Below are positions 25,056 through 33,632 of a stretch of 64,000 nucleotides of DNA, piece by piece. Both the position numbers and the translations under genes were made by a program. The notes below the pieces were generated by a model. That model did not search any database, was not told where the DNA came from, and was given only the letters and a program-made list of their open reading frames with translations. The number at the start of each line of letters is the position of its first letter. The first letter of the stretch is position 1. The stretch is from Microbacterium terrisoli (GTDB lineage Bacteria; Actinomycetota; Actinomycetes; Actinomycetales; Microbacteriaceae), in NCBI RefSeq assembly GCF_030866805.1, contig NZ_CP133019.1, positions 310,001 to 374,000 of the forward strand, read 5' to 3'.

Positions 25056-25350
25056 CTACTGCTTGCCGCGCACCGGTGTTGCGGGCACCTACGCCCAATT
25101 GAACCCCGGGAATTCCCGCCGTGTACAGCTGTGCGAGCAGTGTGCGCACCAGGGCCGACCCCAGCCGTGGCCCTGCGCTTCTGGCAGGAGGTCGATGTGC
25201 ATATGAGCGGGGAATTCCTGCTCGCCGCCGCACCCGACCCGAACGGTCGCCGCCCTCGGTGAGGGGCGTCGCGGCGAGTTCGAGCGCCGTCCACTCGCGC
25301 CGGGAAACCTCGTGTGCAGTTGCGGTCGGCGAGGATGACGGCTGGCAACG
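25056..25350 (-). pseudogene. 5' fragment of the interrupted GNAT acetyltransferase
   Basis: Reading leftwards, one frame gives EFPAHMHIDLLPEAQG, a motif of GNAT proteins related to the O-GlcNAcase acetyltransferase-like domain, and a second frame continues LGSALVRTLLAQLYTAGIPG then VQLGVGARNTGARQAV up to the IS end. So the fragment carries a frameshift near 25150 as well as the insertion. The C-terminal strand FYRRLGF is found at 23542-23643. The gene is therefore dead. No intact frame occupies 25056-25393. Confidence 0.6.
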
Positions 25351-25393
25351 CCCTTGCTCTGCCGCGGTCGAGTCGATCGAATCTGGTGCGCGG

Positions 25394-26278
25394 TCAGCTG
25401 TTGACCTCGATGAACCCGGTGAGCAGGGGGCCGAGCACGTCCCAGCGCGAGCCGATGGCATACACCGGGGTGAGGTGGTTCTGTCCGTAGAGGCGATGCA
25501 TCGGCGCGTACGTGCCGTGCCGCGCATGCCAGGCCGTGACGAATTGCGCGGCGTGGTCCTGGAACTCCGGTTCGTCGAACTCGGCCACCGTCAGCAGCAG
25601 CGGCAGGTCGGTCTCGAGCAGTCCCGGCAGTGTCGCGAATTCGGCCCAGCCGGCGGTGTCCTCGCCCCAATACGCGCGGTGGGTGTCTTGGTGCGACGCC
25701 CGCGAGACGTCGTACAGGCACGACACCAGGATGGCGCCGGCCAGCGCCCGTCCATGCGGGCCGTAGCCGCCGTGCCCGACCACATAGTCGGCGATGTGCA
25801 TGGCCCCTGCGGACTGGCCCGCCAAGAAGATCCGCGACGGATCCCCGCCGTGTGCGGCGATGTTGTCCACAGTCCACGTGATCGCGGCCGCGACATCCTG
25901 CGCGCCCGACGGGTAGCCGAACTCCGGGGCGAGCCGATAGTTGATGACGACGGCGACCCACCCCTGCTGCGCAGCCCATGCGCCGAGGTTCGCGAAGTAG
26001 GGTGTCTGGTCGGAATCCTTCGCCCCACGCACGAACGCGCCGCCGTGGACGTAGACCAGCACGGGCCGGGAACCGGCAGCATCCGTCCGCTTGTACACGT
26101 CGAGGACGTTGCGCATGTGGGGGCCATAGCTGAGATCCTTGACGGTCTCGACGCCGTGGTAGATCGCCGGGTCGATGTCTGGGGCTGTGAGGGCGATCGT
26201 GCCCTCGACCATCTCCGGGACGAGCGCGGTCCCGAGCGCCAGCAGCGCATTCCGGTGCTGCGCGAGAGATTCTGCCAT
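25394..26278 (-). CDS. Alpha/beta-hydrolase, HSL-type esterase/carboxylesterase
   Basis: 294 residues from ATG 26278 with GGAGG six bases upstream. Oxyanion-hole motif HGGA at 78-81 (VLVYVHGGAFVRG), nucleophile elbow GQSAG with Ser156, an acidic residue in TVAEFDEPEF and catalytic His in LYGQNHLTPVY. This is the hormone-sensitive-lipase/kynurenine-formamidase-like group acting on small esters or amides. No signal peptide, so cytoplasmic. Divergent from the flavin oxidoreductase gene across about 100 bases. Confidence 0.85.
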   Translation of the reverse strand: MAESLAQHRNALLALGTALVPEMVEGTIALTAPDIDPAIYHGVETVKDLSYGPHMRNVLDVYKRTDAAGSRPVLVYVHGGAFVRGAKDSDQTPYFANLGAWAAQQGWVAVVINYRLAPEFGYPSGAQDVAAAITWTVDNIAAHGGDPSRIFLAGQSAGAMHIADYVVGHGGYGPHGRALAGAILVSCLYDVSRASHQDTHRAYWGEDTAGWAEFATLPGLLETDLPLLLTVAEFDEPEFQDHAAQFVTAWHARHGTYAPMHRLYGQNHLTPVYAIGSRWDVLGPLLTGFIEVNS

Positions 26279-26378
26279 GCGTACCTCCAACGCCTTCGAC
26301 GATACGCGACGACGCTGGGTCTCGGGACGGCGAGTGCGGCAGACTGAGGGGCGGGCAAAGGGCGAAGGAGCCGGTGCA

Positions 26379-27398
26379 ATGGATCTCGAATTCGGTGTGT
26401 TCGACTGGGTGGATGTCGCGAAGGGGCGCAGCATCGCCGACACGTATGACGACAGGATCGCGGTCGCGCAGCGCGCGGATCGTGGGCGATTCGAGCGCTA
26501 TCACATCGCCGAGCACCACGGTGCGACGCTCGGTCTGGCGGCGTCGCCCGGGCTGTTCGCGGCGGCGGTCGCCCGGCAGACGCAGCGCATCCGGCTCGCG
26601 CCGATGACTTTCGTCGTCCCCCTGTATGAGCCCTTGCGGCTCGTGGAGGAGATCGCGATGATCGACCAGCTCTCGCACGGCCGGCTCGAGCTCGGCATCG
26701 GCAAGGGGTCATCGCCGATCGAGGCGCGCATGTTCGGGCTTACGGCCGATCAGATGCGGGAGCGCTACGAGGCATCGCTGCCGCGGGTGATCGAGGCGCT
26801 GAAGACCGGCGTCTACAGCAATGAGGCCGGCGAGGCGTTCCCGCTCAGCATCCGGCCCGTGCAGAGTGCGTTCACGACCTGGTACCCGACATCCAATCCT
26901 GACTCGATCCGCCAGGCAGCGCTGAACGGCCAGAACACGATCTTCGGGTTCGCGTTCCGCTCGCCCGGGGTGGATGTCATCCGCGAGCGCAGGGACATCT
27001 ACTTCGACACCCGAGCGGGCCTGGCCTCGAACGGCAGGGATCCGCGGTTCGGGGTGCTGCGGCACGTGTGCGTGGCGGCCACCGAGGCGCAGGCATGGGA
27101 CCGGGCCGAGGCCGCATTCGCCGACCACTACGACAACTTCACGTGGCTGTGGCGACAGCATGGCGTGGACCAGCCCCCGCAGCCCGACCTGCGCCAGCTG
27201 GTGGCCGATCACCTGTTCTTCGTGGGCTCGCCGGACGACGTGACCGCGCAGGTCGCGCACGTCGTCGAAGCGACCGGCGTGAACTACGTGGCCGGCGCGT
27301 TCAGCTGGGGGTCCCTCTCCGTTGCCGACGCGCTGACCTCGATCGACCTCTTCGACACGCAGGTCATCCCGGCTGTCCTCGAGCGCGTCGCCGGCTGA
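26379..27398 (+). CDS. LLM-class flavin-dependent oxidoreductase
   Basis: 339 residues of the bacterial luciferase-like monooxygenase family (TIM barrel). Typical blocks: EFGVFDWVDV at the start, YHIAEHHGATLGLAASPGLF, LAPMTFVVPLYEPLRLVEEI and LSHGRLELGIGKGSSP. ATG 26379 follows GAAGGAG by eight bases. Such enzymes use FMNH2 or F420 with oxygen or a hydride acceptor; substrate cannot be predicted. Confidence 0.88.
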   Translation: MDLEFGVFDWVDVAKGRSIADTYDDRIAVAQRADRGRFERYHIAEHHGATLGLAASPGLFAAAVARQTQRIRLAPMTFVVPLYEPLRLVEEIAMIDQLSHGRLELGIGKGSSPIEARMFGLTADQMRERYEASLPRVIEALKTGVYSNEAGEAFPLSIRPVQSAFTTWYPTSNPDSIRQAALNGQNTIFGFAFRSPGVDVIRERRDIYFDTRAGLASNGRDPRFGVLRHVCVAATEAQAWDRAEAAFADHYDNFTWLWRQHGVDQPPQPDLRQLVADHLFFVGSPDDVTAQVAHVVEATGVNYVAGAFSWGSLSVADALTSIDLFDTQVIPAVLERVAG

Positions 27399-27403
27399 GA
27401 GCG

Positions 27404-27567
27404 GAAGCGCGAACCCTGTTCTCTGTGGTGCTGCCCCTCCACGCTCCTGGGCTGGTCGCGGTCGGCATCATCCCGTCACCGTGATCTCGGTCATCATCCC
27501 GCTCTGCTTCGCCTTCATCGCGCAGCGGTACCTGGTCCGCGGGCTGTTCGCGGGCGCGATCAAATGA
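27404..27567 (+). pseudogene. Remnant of a MalG-type carbohydrate ABC permease
   Basis: Directly after the flavin oxidoreductase stop one frame reads LFSVVLPLHAPGLVAVGI, the cytoplasmic EAA-loop region of MalG-type sugar permeases, and after a stop and frame change another reads PLCFAFIAQRYLVRGLFAGA then IK and TGA at 27565-27567, which matches the invariant C-terminus of the same family. The segment between is deleted. This is what is left of a sugar import operon. Confidence 0.65.
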
Positions 27568-27648
27568 TGCGGCGCGCACGTTCTGCGCGCGATGAACTCG
27601 CGTGCCTTACGCTCGAGTTCGAGACGGCAGCGGTGAAGGGTGGATGAC

Positions 27649-28167
27649 GTGAATGACGAACGCATCGAAAATGACACGCCGGCGCCGACCAGGCCGGACG
27701 GTCTGTGGGCCGACGACCTGACACCTGGGCTGACCTTCACATCGCGCGAATATCCGATCACCGAGGCCGGCATCATCGAGTTCGCTCGGCAGTTCGATCC
27801 GCAGCCGTTCCACCTTGATGCGGACGCGGCCGTCGGCACATTCTTCGACGGGCTCGTGGCCAGCGGCTGGTACACGGCCGCGGTGACGACGCGGCTGCTC
27901 GTCGAAGCCTTCCCCGTCGCGACCGGCATCGTCGGCGGTGGCGGCGAGCTCGTCTGGCCCTCGCCGACGCTTCCCGGTGACCGGTTGCACCTCGAGATCG
28001 TGGTCGGCGACCGCACGTGGTCGACGTCGCGCTCGAACCGCGCGCGGGTGGTCGTGTCGCACCAGACGGTCAACCAGCGCGGCGAAGTGCGCCAACGCAC
28101 CACCGCCCAGCTCATCGCCTGGGCGCGCCCACCTCAGCGCGAGAGCCGGCGTCCGGCCCAGAACTGA
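27649..28167 (+). CDS. MaoC-like hotdog-fold dehydratase/thioesterase
   Basis: 172 residues from GTG 27649, eight bases after GAAGGG; GTG 27640 in the same frame is the alternative. A single hotdog domain with the hydratase-2-type segment FARQFDPQPFHLDADAA (Asp and His of the catalytic pair), followed by GLVASGWYTAAVTTRLL and GGGELVWPSPTLPGD. Members hydrate enoyl-CoA or have related acyl-thioester roles. Stands alone; its upstream region is the permease remnant. Confidence 0.82.
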   Translation: MNDERIENDTPAPTRPDGLWADDLTPGLTFTSREYPITEAGIIEFARQFDPQPFHLDADAAVGTFFDGLVASGWYTAAVTTRLLVEAFPVATGIVGGGGELVWPSPTLPGDRLHLEIVVGDRTWSTSRSNRARVVVSHQTVNQRGEVRQRTTAQLIAWARPPQRESRRPAQN

Positions 28168-28234
28168 GCCCCGCGCGAGTTATACACGGCCCTTCCGCCC
28201 GCCGCACCCCGCCGCAGTCCGTAGCCTGGGGCAC

Positions 28235-28855
28235 ATGAGCAGTACCCACCCTGTGCCGGTCTCACCGGGACTGTTCCGTCCGCGCGCGGGCATGGCGATC
28301 TTCTGGATCGTGGCCGGCGTGATCGCCTGGGCAGTGTCGTTCCTGATCTATCTGGAGTACGTCGGCCAGCTCACCGACGCCCCTCCCCGCTTCTCGTGCG
28401 ACTTCAGCCCGTTCATCACGTGTGGTCCCAACCTGCTTTCGCCGTTGGGAAACCTGCTGGGGTTCACCAATGCCATCATCGGGATGGTGCTGTTTCTCGG
28501 ACCGGTGTTCGCGGGCGTCGGCGCATTGGCCGCGCCCGCAGGGATGCGGGCCTGGTACTGGCGCACGTTCGCGCTGTTCGGGCTCGCCGGATTCGTGCTC
28601 GTGCACGTGTTCGCCTATAACAGCGTCTTCGTCTACGGCACGCTCTGCCCGTGGTGCATGGTCATCTGGCTCATGACCATCCCGTTCTTCTGGTCCGTCG
28701 CGGGGTGGACGCTGCGCGCGGGCGTATGGGGGACTGTGCCGCTCAGAGCCGGCACGTTCATCGCCACGTGGATCGTGCCGATCGTGGCGCTGGACTACCT
28801 GGTCATCTTCCTCGCCGCGCAGCTGCGGCTGGACGTGCTGGGGTACTTCTTCTAG
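28235..28855 (+). CDS. Vitamin K epoxide reductase (VKOR) family membrane protein
   Basis: 206 residues with about five transmembrane helices. The redox CXXC is TLCPWCMVIW (Cys138, Cys141) and the extracytoplasmic loop pair is Cys55 and Cys63 in RFSCDFSPFITCGPN. Actinobacterial VKOR replaces DsbB and re-oxidises a DsbA-like thiol oxidase using menaquinone. No DsbA partner is adjacent. Its stop overlaps the stop region of the convergent tocopherol-cyclase-like gene by four bases. Confidence 0.9.
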   Translation: MSSTHPVPVSPGLFRPRAGMAIFWIVAGVIAWAVSFLIYLEYVGQLTDAPPRFSCDFSPFITCGPNLLSPLGNLLGFTNAIIGMVLFLGPVFAGVGALAAPAGMRAWYWRTFALFGLAGFVLVHVFAYNSVFVYGTLCPWCMVIWLMTIPFFWSVAGWTLRAGVWGTVPLRAGTFIATWIVPIVALDYLVIFLAAQLRLDVLGYFF

Positions 28856-29883
28856 ATCGTCGGCGGCGCATGCGTGGCCGACGGGTCGGCACCGCGTCGC
28901 AGCAGCTCGGCGCGTGCGCGCTCGAGCCCGCCGTGCTCGAGCCCGGCGAGCGCGGACAGGCCCGACCACACGAGCCGTCCGCGGCGGCGCACGGTCACCT
29001 CGAGCGTGCCGGCCAAGTGCTCCAGGGCGCCGGCCGTGTTGCGCTCTTGCGACGGCGGCGGCACCGGCAGCACGTGCGAAGCTGCGCGCGGGGCCGCGGC
29101 ATCCACCTCGATCGTCCAGCCATGGCCGCGACCGTGCAGCACCCAGCGCTCGTCGGTGATCTCGGCGCGCACGGGGCTGATGCCCGGGTTTCCCAGACGA
29201 ACGACGCGCCCATCGGGCAGGCGCACGACCAGGCCCGTCACCTCGGTGCGGATCGGACCGGAGTGCACCTGCCCGCCGGCGAACGCCACGCACGCGCCAC
29301 GTTCGGCGAATCCTTGGGCCTGGCCCCACCACCAGGCGTCGGGAAACCCCTCGCGACCCCAGTTCTTCTCGGCGTAGATCTGCGCGTCGTGCAGCTGCCA
29401 GCTCTGATCGCCGAGGGTCGCCGTCCCCTCGACGCGACCGCCCAGCAGCCACGGGTGCCAATATTGGTTGAGCGCCGGCACGGTCTGGAAGAGGCTCGAC
29501 CCGCCGAAGGCCCGGTGCGGCCACACAAGCGGGTCGGCGATCGTGACGTCCAGTCGTGCGTCTTCACCCAGATCCACGCGCACGCGCCGGTCGTCAGCGG
29601 AGAACGCCTCGCCGGCATGCGCGCCCATGGCTCGTGCGTCGGCCCGGGCGTCCGGGTGCGCGGCGACGCGCAGGAACCCGCCCGGGTGCGCCGCGAGACC
29701 CAGCGTCGCCCACGGGCCGCGCGGGCCGCGGTTGACGCCGTTCAGGGCGATCAGCACCCGGCCCGACCCCGGGTCGCTGATCCGCCAGAAGTAGCCTTCC
29801 ATCGCGACGCCGGGGTGCGCGGGCAGCGGACTCTGGAACGGCAGATCCGCCCCGGTCGAGCGATACCACGCGCGCAGGCCCAT
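28852..29883 (-). CDS. Tocopherol cyclase-like protein
   Basis: 343 residues resembling the tocopherol cyclase family (double lipocalin-like barrel). Landmarks: PAHPGVAMEGYFWRISDP near the start and IYAEKNWGREGFPDAWWWGQ in the middle, the most conserved stretch of that family. No signal peptide or membrane helix. In bacteria without tocopherol these proteins probably handle a prenylated quinone or other lipid; function is inferred from fold only. Confidence 0.75.
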   Translation of the reverse strand: MGLRAWYRSTGADLPFQSPLPAHPGVAMEGYFWRISDPGSGRVLIALNGVNRGPRGPWATLGLAAHPGGFLRVAAHPDARADARAMGAHAGEAFSADDRRVRVDLGEDARLDVTIADPLVWPHRAFGGSSLFQTVPALNQYWHPWLLGGRVEGTATLGDQSWQLHDAQIYAEKNWGREGFPDAWWWGQAQGFAERGACVAFAGGQVHSGPIRTEVTGLVVRLPDGRVVRLGNPGISPVRAEITDERWVLHGRGHGWTIEVDAAAPRAASHVLPVPPPSQERNTAGALEHLAGTLEVTVRRRGRLVWSGLSALAGLEHGGLERARAELLRRGADPSATHAPPTI

Positions 29884-29905
29884 ACGCGTTGTCTATCACC
29901 CCGGG

Positions 29906-29947
29906 GTTCAGTATGCGACGTTCAGTGCGCGACGTTCAGTGTGCGAC
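29906..29947. repeat. Three tandem 14-base repeats at the PAP2 stop
   Basis: GTTCAGTATGCGAC (29906-29919), GTTCAGTGCGCGAC (29920-29933) and GTTCAGTGTGCGAC (29934-29947) follow each other without gaps. The third copy encodes the last codons and stop of the PAP2 gene (minus strand). The other two duplicate that end downstream, probably by replication slippage. Confidence 0.8.
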
Positions 29948-30691
29948 GCGCGGCCGCGCCACCGGTGGGATCGGGCCGAGGCGGTCGATCCAGGGCAGGC
30001 GGTTGAGGATGTCGAGGCCGATGAGGTTCCACAAGCCGGTGAAGAACACTGCGGCCGTCGACGCGAGGATCACCGAACCGATCACGTCGGTCAGGTAGTG
30101 CCCGCTGACATAGAGGCGGGCGGTGCCCATGATGACGACCGCGACGATTCCGGCGATCGCCGTGGTCCGCTGCCACCGGGTGCCGCGGGCCAGCAGGTAG
30201 CACGCGATGGCGAATGACGCGATGAACGTGGTGTGGCCGCTGGGGAAGCTGTTGTTGCCGACCTCGGCGAGCAGCGGATGATCCAGCAGCGCGCCGTTCG
30301 GCCGTGGTTCGGCGACGATGATCTTGAAGATCTCGGAGCTGAGCCAGCAGAACGCGGCCAAGCCGGTGAACGCGAACGCGTTGACGGGTGCGCGCCGCAC
30401 GAACAGCAGGAAGCAGAAGGACAGTGCCAGGATCACCACCGCTCCCGGCGGCGAGAAGATCGTCGACAGCCCGATGCCGATCGCATTCAGCACGGGCAGC
30501 TGGTGGTCGGTGAGCGACTCGTCCAGTGCCAGTTCGATCGACAGAACATGCGGCAGCAGCTTTGCCGAGAAGCCCAGCAGCAGCAGCGCGAGAGTGCCGA
30601 TCAGACTCACCATCAGCCAGTGCTGCAGCTGAGGCAGTCGGGCCAGTCGCGTGCGCGGGTCCGGAGCCGCCGGGCCGTGGATGCTGGTCAT
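29936..30691 (-). CDS. PAP2-family membrane phosphatase
   Basis: 251 residues, about six transmembrane helices. All three phosphatase motifs are present: KIIVAEPRP (KX6RP), NNSFPSGHTTF (PSGH) and ARLYVSGHYLTD (RX5HX3D). It should dephosphorylate a lipid phosphate such as undecaprenyl diphosphate or phosphatidic acid on the outer face. ATG 30691 has GGAG upstream. Divergent from the gene pair that ends in the deacetylase/glycosyltransferase fusion, which suggests a shared envelope role. Confidence 0.9.
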   Translation of the reverse strand: MTSIHGPAAPDPRTRLARLPQLQHWLMVSLIGTLALLLLGFSAKLLPHVLSIELALDESLTDHQLPVLNAIGIGLSTIFSPPGAVVILALSFCFLLFVRRAPVNAFAFTGLAAFCWLSSEIFKIIVAEPRPNGALLDHPLLAEVGNNSFPSGHTTFIASFAIACYLLARGTRWQRTTAIAGIVAVVIMGTARLYVSGHYLTDVIGSVILASTAAVFFTGLWNLIGLDILNRLPWIDRLGPIPPVARPRVAH

Positions 30692-30830
30692 TCTGTGCTC
30701 CGGTCGTCGTGGGTGATGGGTCGCCAACGAGAAGTTACTCCTGGATGCCTTGGAACCTGCCGGGCGCTGCGTGAGGGGACTCTCAGACATCCGCTCAGAA
30801 TGCGCCGGTAAAATCCGTACCAGAGCCGAC

Positions 30831-31343
30831 ATGCCCGAGACACTGCCTACCCGACGCAGCCTGCGCGCGTTCGCCGCTCGCTCGGATGCCGCAACGCCGG
30901 TGTTCCTCGACGCGAGCGGCCGTCGTCTGCGCGGTGTGCGGATCGTCGCCATCGTCGTGATCATCGTCGCGGTTGCCTACGCCGCCCTGCTGATCAGCGC
31001 GCTCGTGGGCGGTCCGTCGATCAATGCGCCCTTCCTGCCGCAGCCGCCGGTGGCCGCTGACAAGGTCGCCGTTCCGTCATCCACGCCGACCGATGTCGCC
31101 ACCGCGCCGAGCCCGACGTCGCCTGCCACGCGAGTGCCCTCCGAGACGCCGGCATCCCGGACGTCACCGGCGTCGCAGGCCATACCTGACCCGGCAGCCA
31201 CGCCGAAGACATCGGCCACGCCGGCACCGGCATCCACCCCCTCGCCGCAGGCCACGGCGCCCGGCAGCTCCGGACTGCTGCACGGCAAGAGCAGCAGCGC
31301 CCCCGGCAGGACGAACCAGCCCACCCCGCCGGCACGCCCGTGA
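30831..31343 (+). CDS. Single-pass membrane protein with Pro/Thr/Ala-rich extracellular tail
   Basis: 170 residues. A basic N-terminal part is followed by one hydrophobic helix (RIVAIVVIIVAVAYAALL) and then about 95 residues of low-complexity Pro, Thr, Ala and Ser, ending in GRTNQPTPPARP. No enzyme domain. Its stop overlaps the start of the deacetylase/glycosyltransferase gene (GTGA), so it is translationally coupled and probably an accessory or cell-wall spacer protein of that exopolysaccharide enzyme. Family not recognised. Confidence 0.75.
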   Translation: MPETLPTRRSLRAFAARSDAATPVFLDASGRRLRGVRIVAIVVIIVAVAYAALLISALVGGPSINAPFLPQPPVAADKVAVPSSTPTDVATAPSPTSPATRVPSETPASRTSPASQAIPDPAATPKTSATPAPASTPSPQATAPGSSGLLHGKSSSAPGRTNQPTPPARP

Positions 31344-33517
31344 CGTCGCAGCGACGGCACAGGGCGCACGCGCACGCCGCGCACAGGCGCACCCGGGCGC
31401 ACTGGATCGTGCTGGCCGGAGTGCTGCTCGTGATCGCCGCGGCGCTCGCGCTGCAGGGGTACCTCCACCATCACGGCGGGGTCACCGATGACGGCGTCGT
31501 CTCCGCGTCTGGGGCCGGAGTCGTGCCGGCGGCCGTCGCCCACGGCGGCCCGGTGATCGATGCCCGCGCCGGGCAGGTAGCCACGAGCGGGCCGAAGTCA
31601 GGCACGATCGCGCTGACCTTCGATGACGGACCCGATCCGACCTGGACGCCGAAGATCCTCGACGTGCTGCGTCGACACGGTGTGCATGCGACGTTCTTCG
31701 TCGTCGGCAGCGAGGTGCTCGAACACCCTGACCTGGTGCGCACCATCGTCGCGGACGGCAACGAGATCGGCATCCACACCCTGACGCACACCGATCTCGG
31801 GCAGGTGCCGAACTGGCAGCGCACCGCCGAGCTGCAGGGCGCCCAACAGGCGGTCATTGCGGCGACCGGGCGGACCACGTCGCTGCTGCGCCCGCCGTAC
31901 AGCTCGACCAACGACGCCGTCACCCCGGCCTCGTGGAGCGCGATCGAGTCGGCCGCGGCCGACGGATATCTCACCGTGCTCTCGACGCTCGACAGCGAGG
32001 ACTGGCAGCGCCCCGGGGTCTCGGCGATCGAGGCGAAACTGCGCAAGGGCGGTGCGCACGGCGCTGTGGTGCTCATGCACGACGGTGGCGGCGACCGCTC
32101 CGAGACGGTCTCCGCGCTCGATGCCATGCTCTCGACGTGGGCCCATGAGGGCCGCCGTGTCACGACGGTCAGCGACGCGGTCGGCATCTCCGACACGATG
32201 CGCCCGGCCACGGTCGTGGACCGCGTGACCTCGGGCGCGTTCCTGTCGGCTGTGCGCGTGAGCGAGGTGCTGGTCGGCGTGCTGGCGTGGGCGCTGCTGA
32301 TCAGCGGGGTCATCATGCTCGTGCGGGTGGTGCTGGTGATGACCACCGCCGTGCATCACGCACGGGCGGCTCGTCGTACGCGTCGTCAGCCGCGCAGACG
32401 AAGGCCGGATGCCGCAGCCCGCGAGCCGGTCACGGTGATCGTCCCCGCCTACAACGAGGCGGCCGGCATCGAGGCTGCCGTGCGCTCGATCGCCGCTTCG
32501 ACCCACCCGGTGCAGATCATCGTCGTCGACGACGGGTCGACCGATGACACCGCGGCGCGCGTGGAGGCTCTCGGGCTGTCGCAGGTGAGCGTCATCCGCC
32601 AGCGCAACGCCGGCAAGCCGGCGGCGCTGAACGCCGGCCTGCGTGCGGCCGGGCACGAGCTGGTCGTGATGGTCGACGGCGACACCGTGTTCGAGCCCGA
32701 GACCGTCGAACGGCTCATCCGGCCCTTCGACGTTCCCGCCGTGGGCGCCGTCTCGGGCAACACGAAGGTCGCCAACCGGCGCGGAGTGCTCGGCGGCTGG
32801 CAGCACATCGAGTACGTCGTCGGGTTCAACCTGGATCGACGGATGTTCGACGTCGCCCAGTGCATGCCGACCGTACCGGGCGCGATCGGCGCGTTCCGTC
32901 GCTCTGCGCTTGCGCAGGTGGGCGGAGTCAGCGGGGACACCCTCGCCGAAGACACGGATCTGACCATGGCGCTCGCCCGCGCGGACTGGCGCATCGTCTA
33001 CGAGGACGACGCGCGCGCGTGGACCGAGGCGCCCCAGACGCTGGGCGCCCTGTGGCGCCAGCGCTACCGCTGGTGCTACGGCACGCTGCAGGCGATGTGG
33101 AAGCATCGCGGCGCGGTGGTGCAGGGCGGGCGGGCCGGCAAGCTCGGCCGACGCGGACTGGGCTACCTTCTCGTGCTGCAGGTGCTGCTGCCCCTGTTCG
33201 CGCCGGTCGTGGATCTGTTCGCCGTGTACGGCCTGATCTTCCTCGACCCGGTGCGCATCGCCGGAGTGTGGCTCGGATTCCTCGCGCTGCAGATGGTGAT
33301 GGCCGCCTATGCCCTTGCCTTGGATCGCGAATCGATGCGTGCGCTGTGGGTGCTGCCCCTGCAGCAGTTCGTCTACCGCCAGCTGATGTATCTGGTCGTG
33401 ATCCAGTCCGTCTTCACGGCGATCGTGGGCACGCGTCTGCGGTGGCACCGCATGGAACGGTACGGCTCGCTGCGGGTACCGCAGTCCGACCACGCGCTGG
33501 CCTCGACGCCTCGGTAG
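31340..33517 (+). CDS. Polysaccharide deacetylase fused to a family 2 glycosyltransferase
   Basis: 725 residues. N-terminal membrane helix (about 22-42), then an extracytoplasmic NodB deacetylase domain (about 86-275) with TFDDGPD at 93-99 and metal ligands in IGIHTLTHTDLG; a second helix near 300; then a cytoplasmic processive GT2 domain with VIVPAYNEAAG, VDDGSTDD, MVDGDT, LAEDTDL and QRYRW; then a helix bundle to the end. This joins functions comparable to PgaC (synthase) and PgaB (deacetylase) in one chain and suggests synthesis and export of a partly deacetylated beta-linked amino-sugar polymer. GTG start in GTGA overlap. Confidence 0.9.
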   Translation: MTSQRRHRAHAHAAHRRTRAHWIVLAGVLLVIAAALALQGYLHHHGGVTDDGVVSASGAGVVPAAVAHGGPVIDARAGQVATSGPKSGTIALTFDDGPDPTWTPKILDVLRRHGVHATFFVVGSEVLEHPDLVRTIVADGNEIGIHTLTHTDLGQVPNWQRTAELQGAQQAVIAATGRTTSLLRPPYSSTNDAVTPASWSAIESAAADGYLTVLSTLDSEDWQRPGVSAIEAKLRKGGAHGAVVLMHDGGGDRSETVSALDAMLSTWAHEGRRVTTVSDAVGISDTMRPATVVDRVTSGAFLSAVRVSEVLVGVLAWALLISGVIMLVRVVLVMTTAVHHARAARRTRRQPRRRRPDAAAREPVTVIVPAYNEAAGIEAAVRSIAASTHPVQIIVVDDGSTDDTAARVEALGLSQVSVIRQRNAGKPAALNAGLRAAGHELVVMVDGDTVFEPETVERLIRPFDVPAVGAVSGNTKVANRRGVLGGWQHIEYVVGFNLDRRMFDVAQCMPTVPGAIGAFRRSALAQVGGVSGDTLAEDTDLTMALARADWRIVYEDDARAWTEAPQTLGALWRQRYRWCYGTLQAMWKHRGAVVQGGRAGKLGRRGLGYLLVLQVLLPLFAPVVDLFAVYGLIFLDPVRIAGVWLGFLALQMVMAAYALALDRESMRALWVLPLQQFVYRQLMYLVVIQSVFTAIVGTRLRWHRMERYGSLRVPQSDHALASTPR

Positions 33518-33532
33518 CGTTCGGACCGAGGC
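33508..33532 (+). terminator. Short hairpin at the end of the fusion gene
   Basis: GCCTCGG (33508-33514) and CCGAGGC (33526-33532) form a seven-base-pair stem around the stop codon at 33515-33517. There is no T-run, so it is at best a weak terminator. Confidence 0.35.
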
Positions 33533-33632
33533 TGCCTTCGGGCCTGTGGCTCGGTGCATCCACGAGGTGCGGCCGTTTCGGCGCGGTTACGGGTAAGAAT
33601 GGAGGCCCTGATCATTGCGCAGGGGGGGCACC

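Noticed and set aside
25089..26678. A 529-codon minus-strand frame across the esterase region
   Set aside because: It is the shadow frame of the esterase and flavin oxidoreductase genes; only its last 50 codons carry the genuine GNAT fragment.
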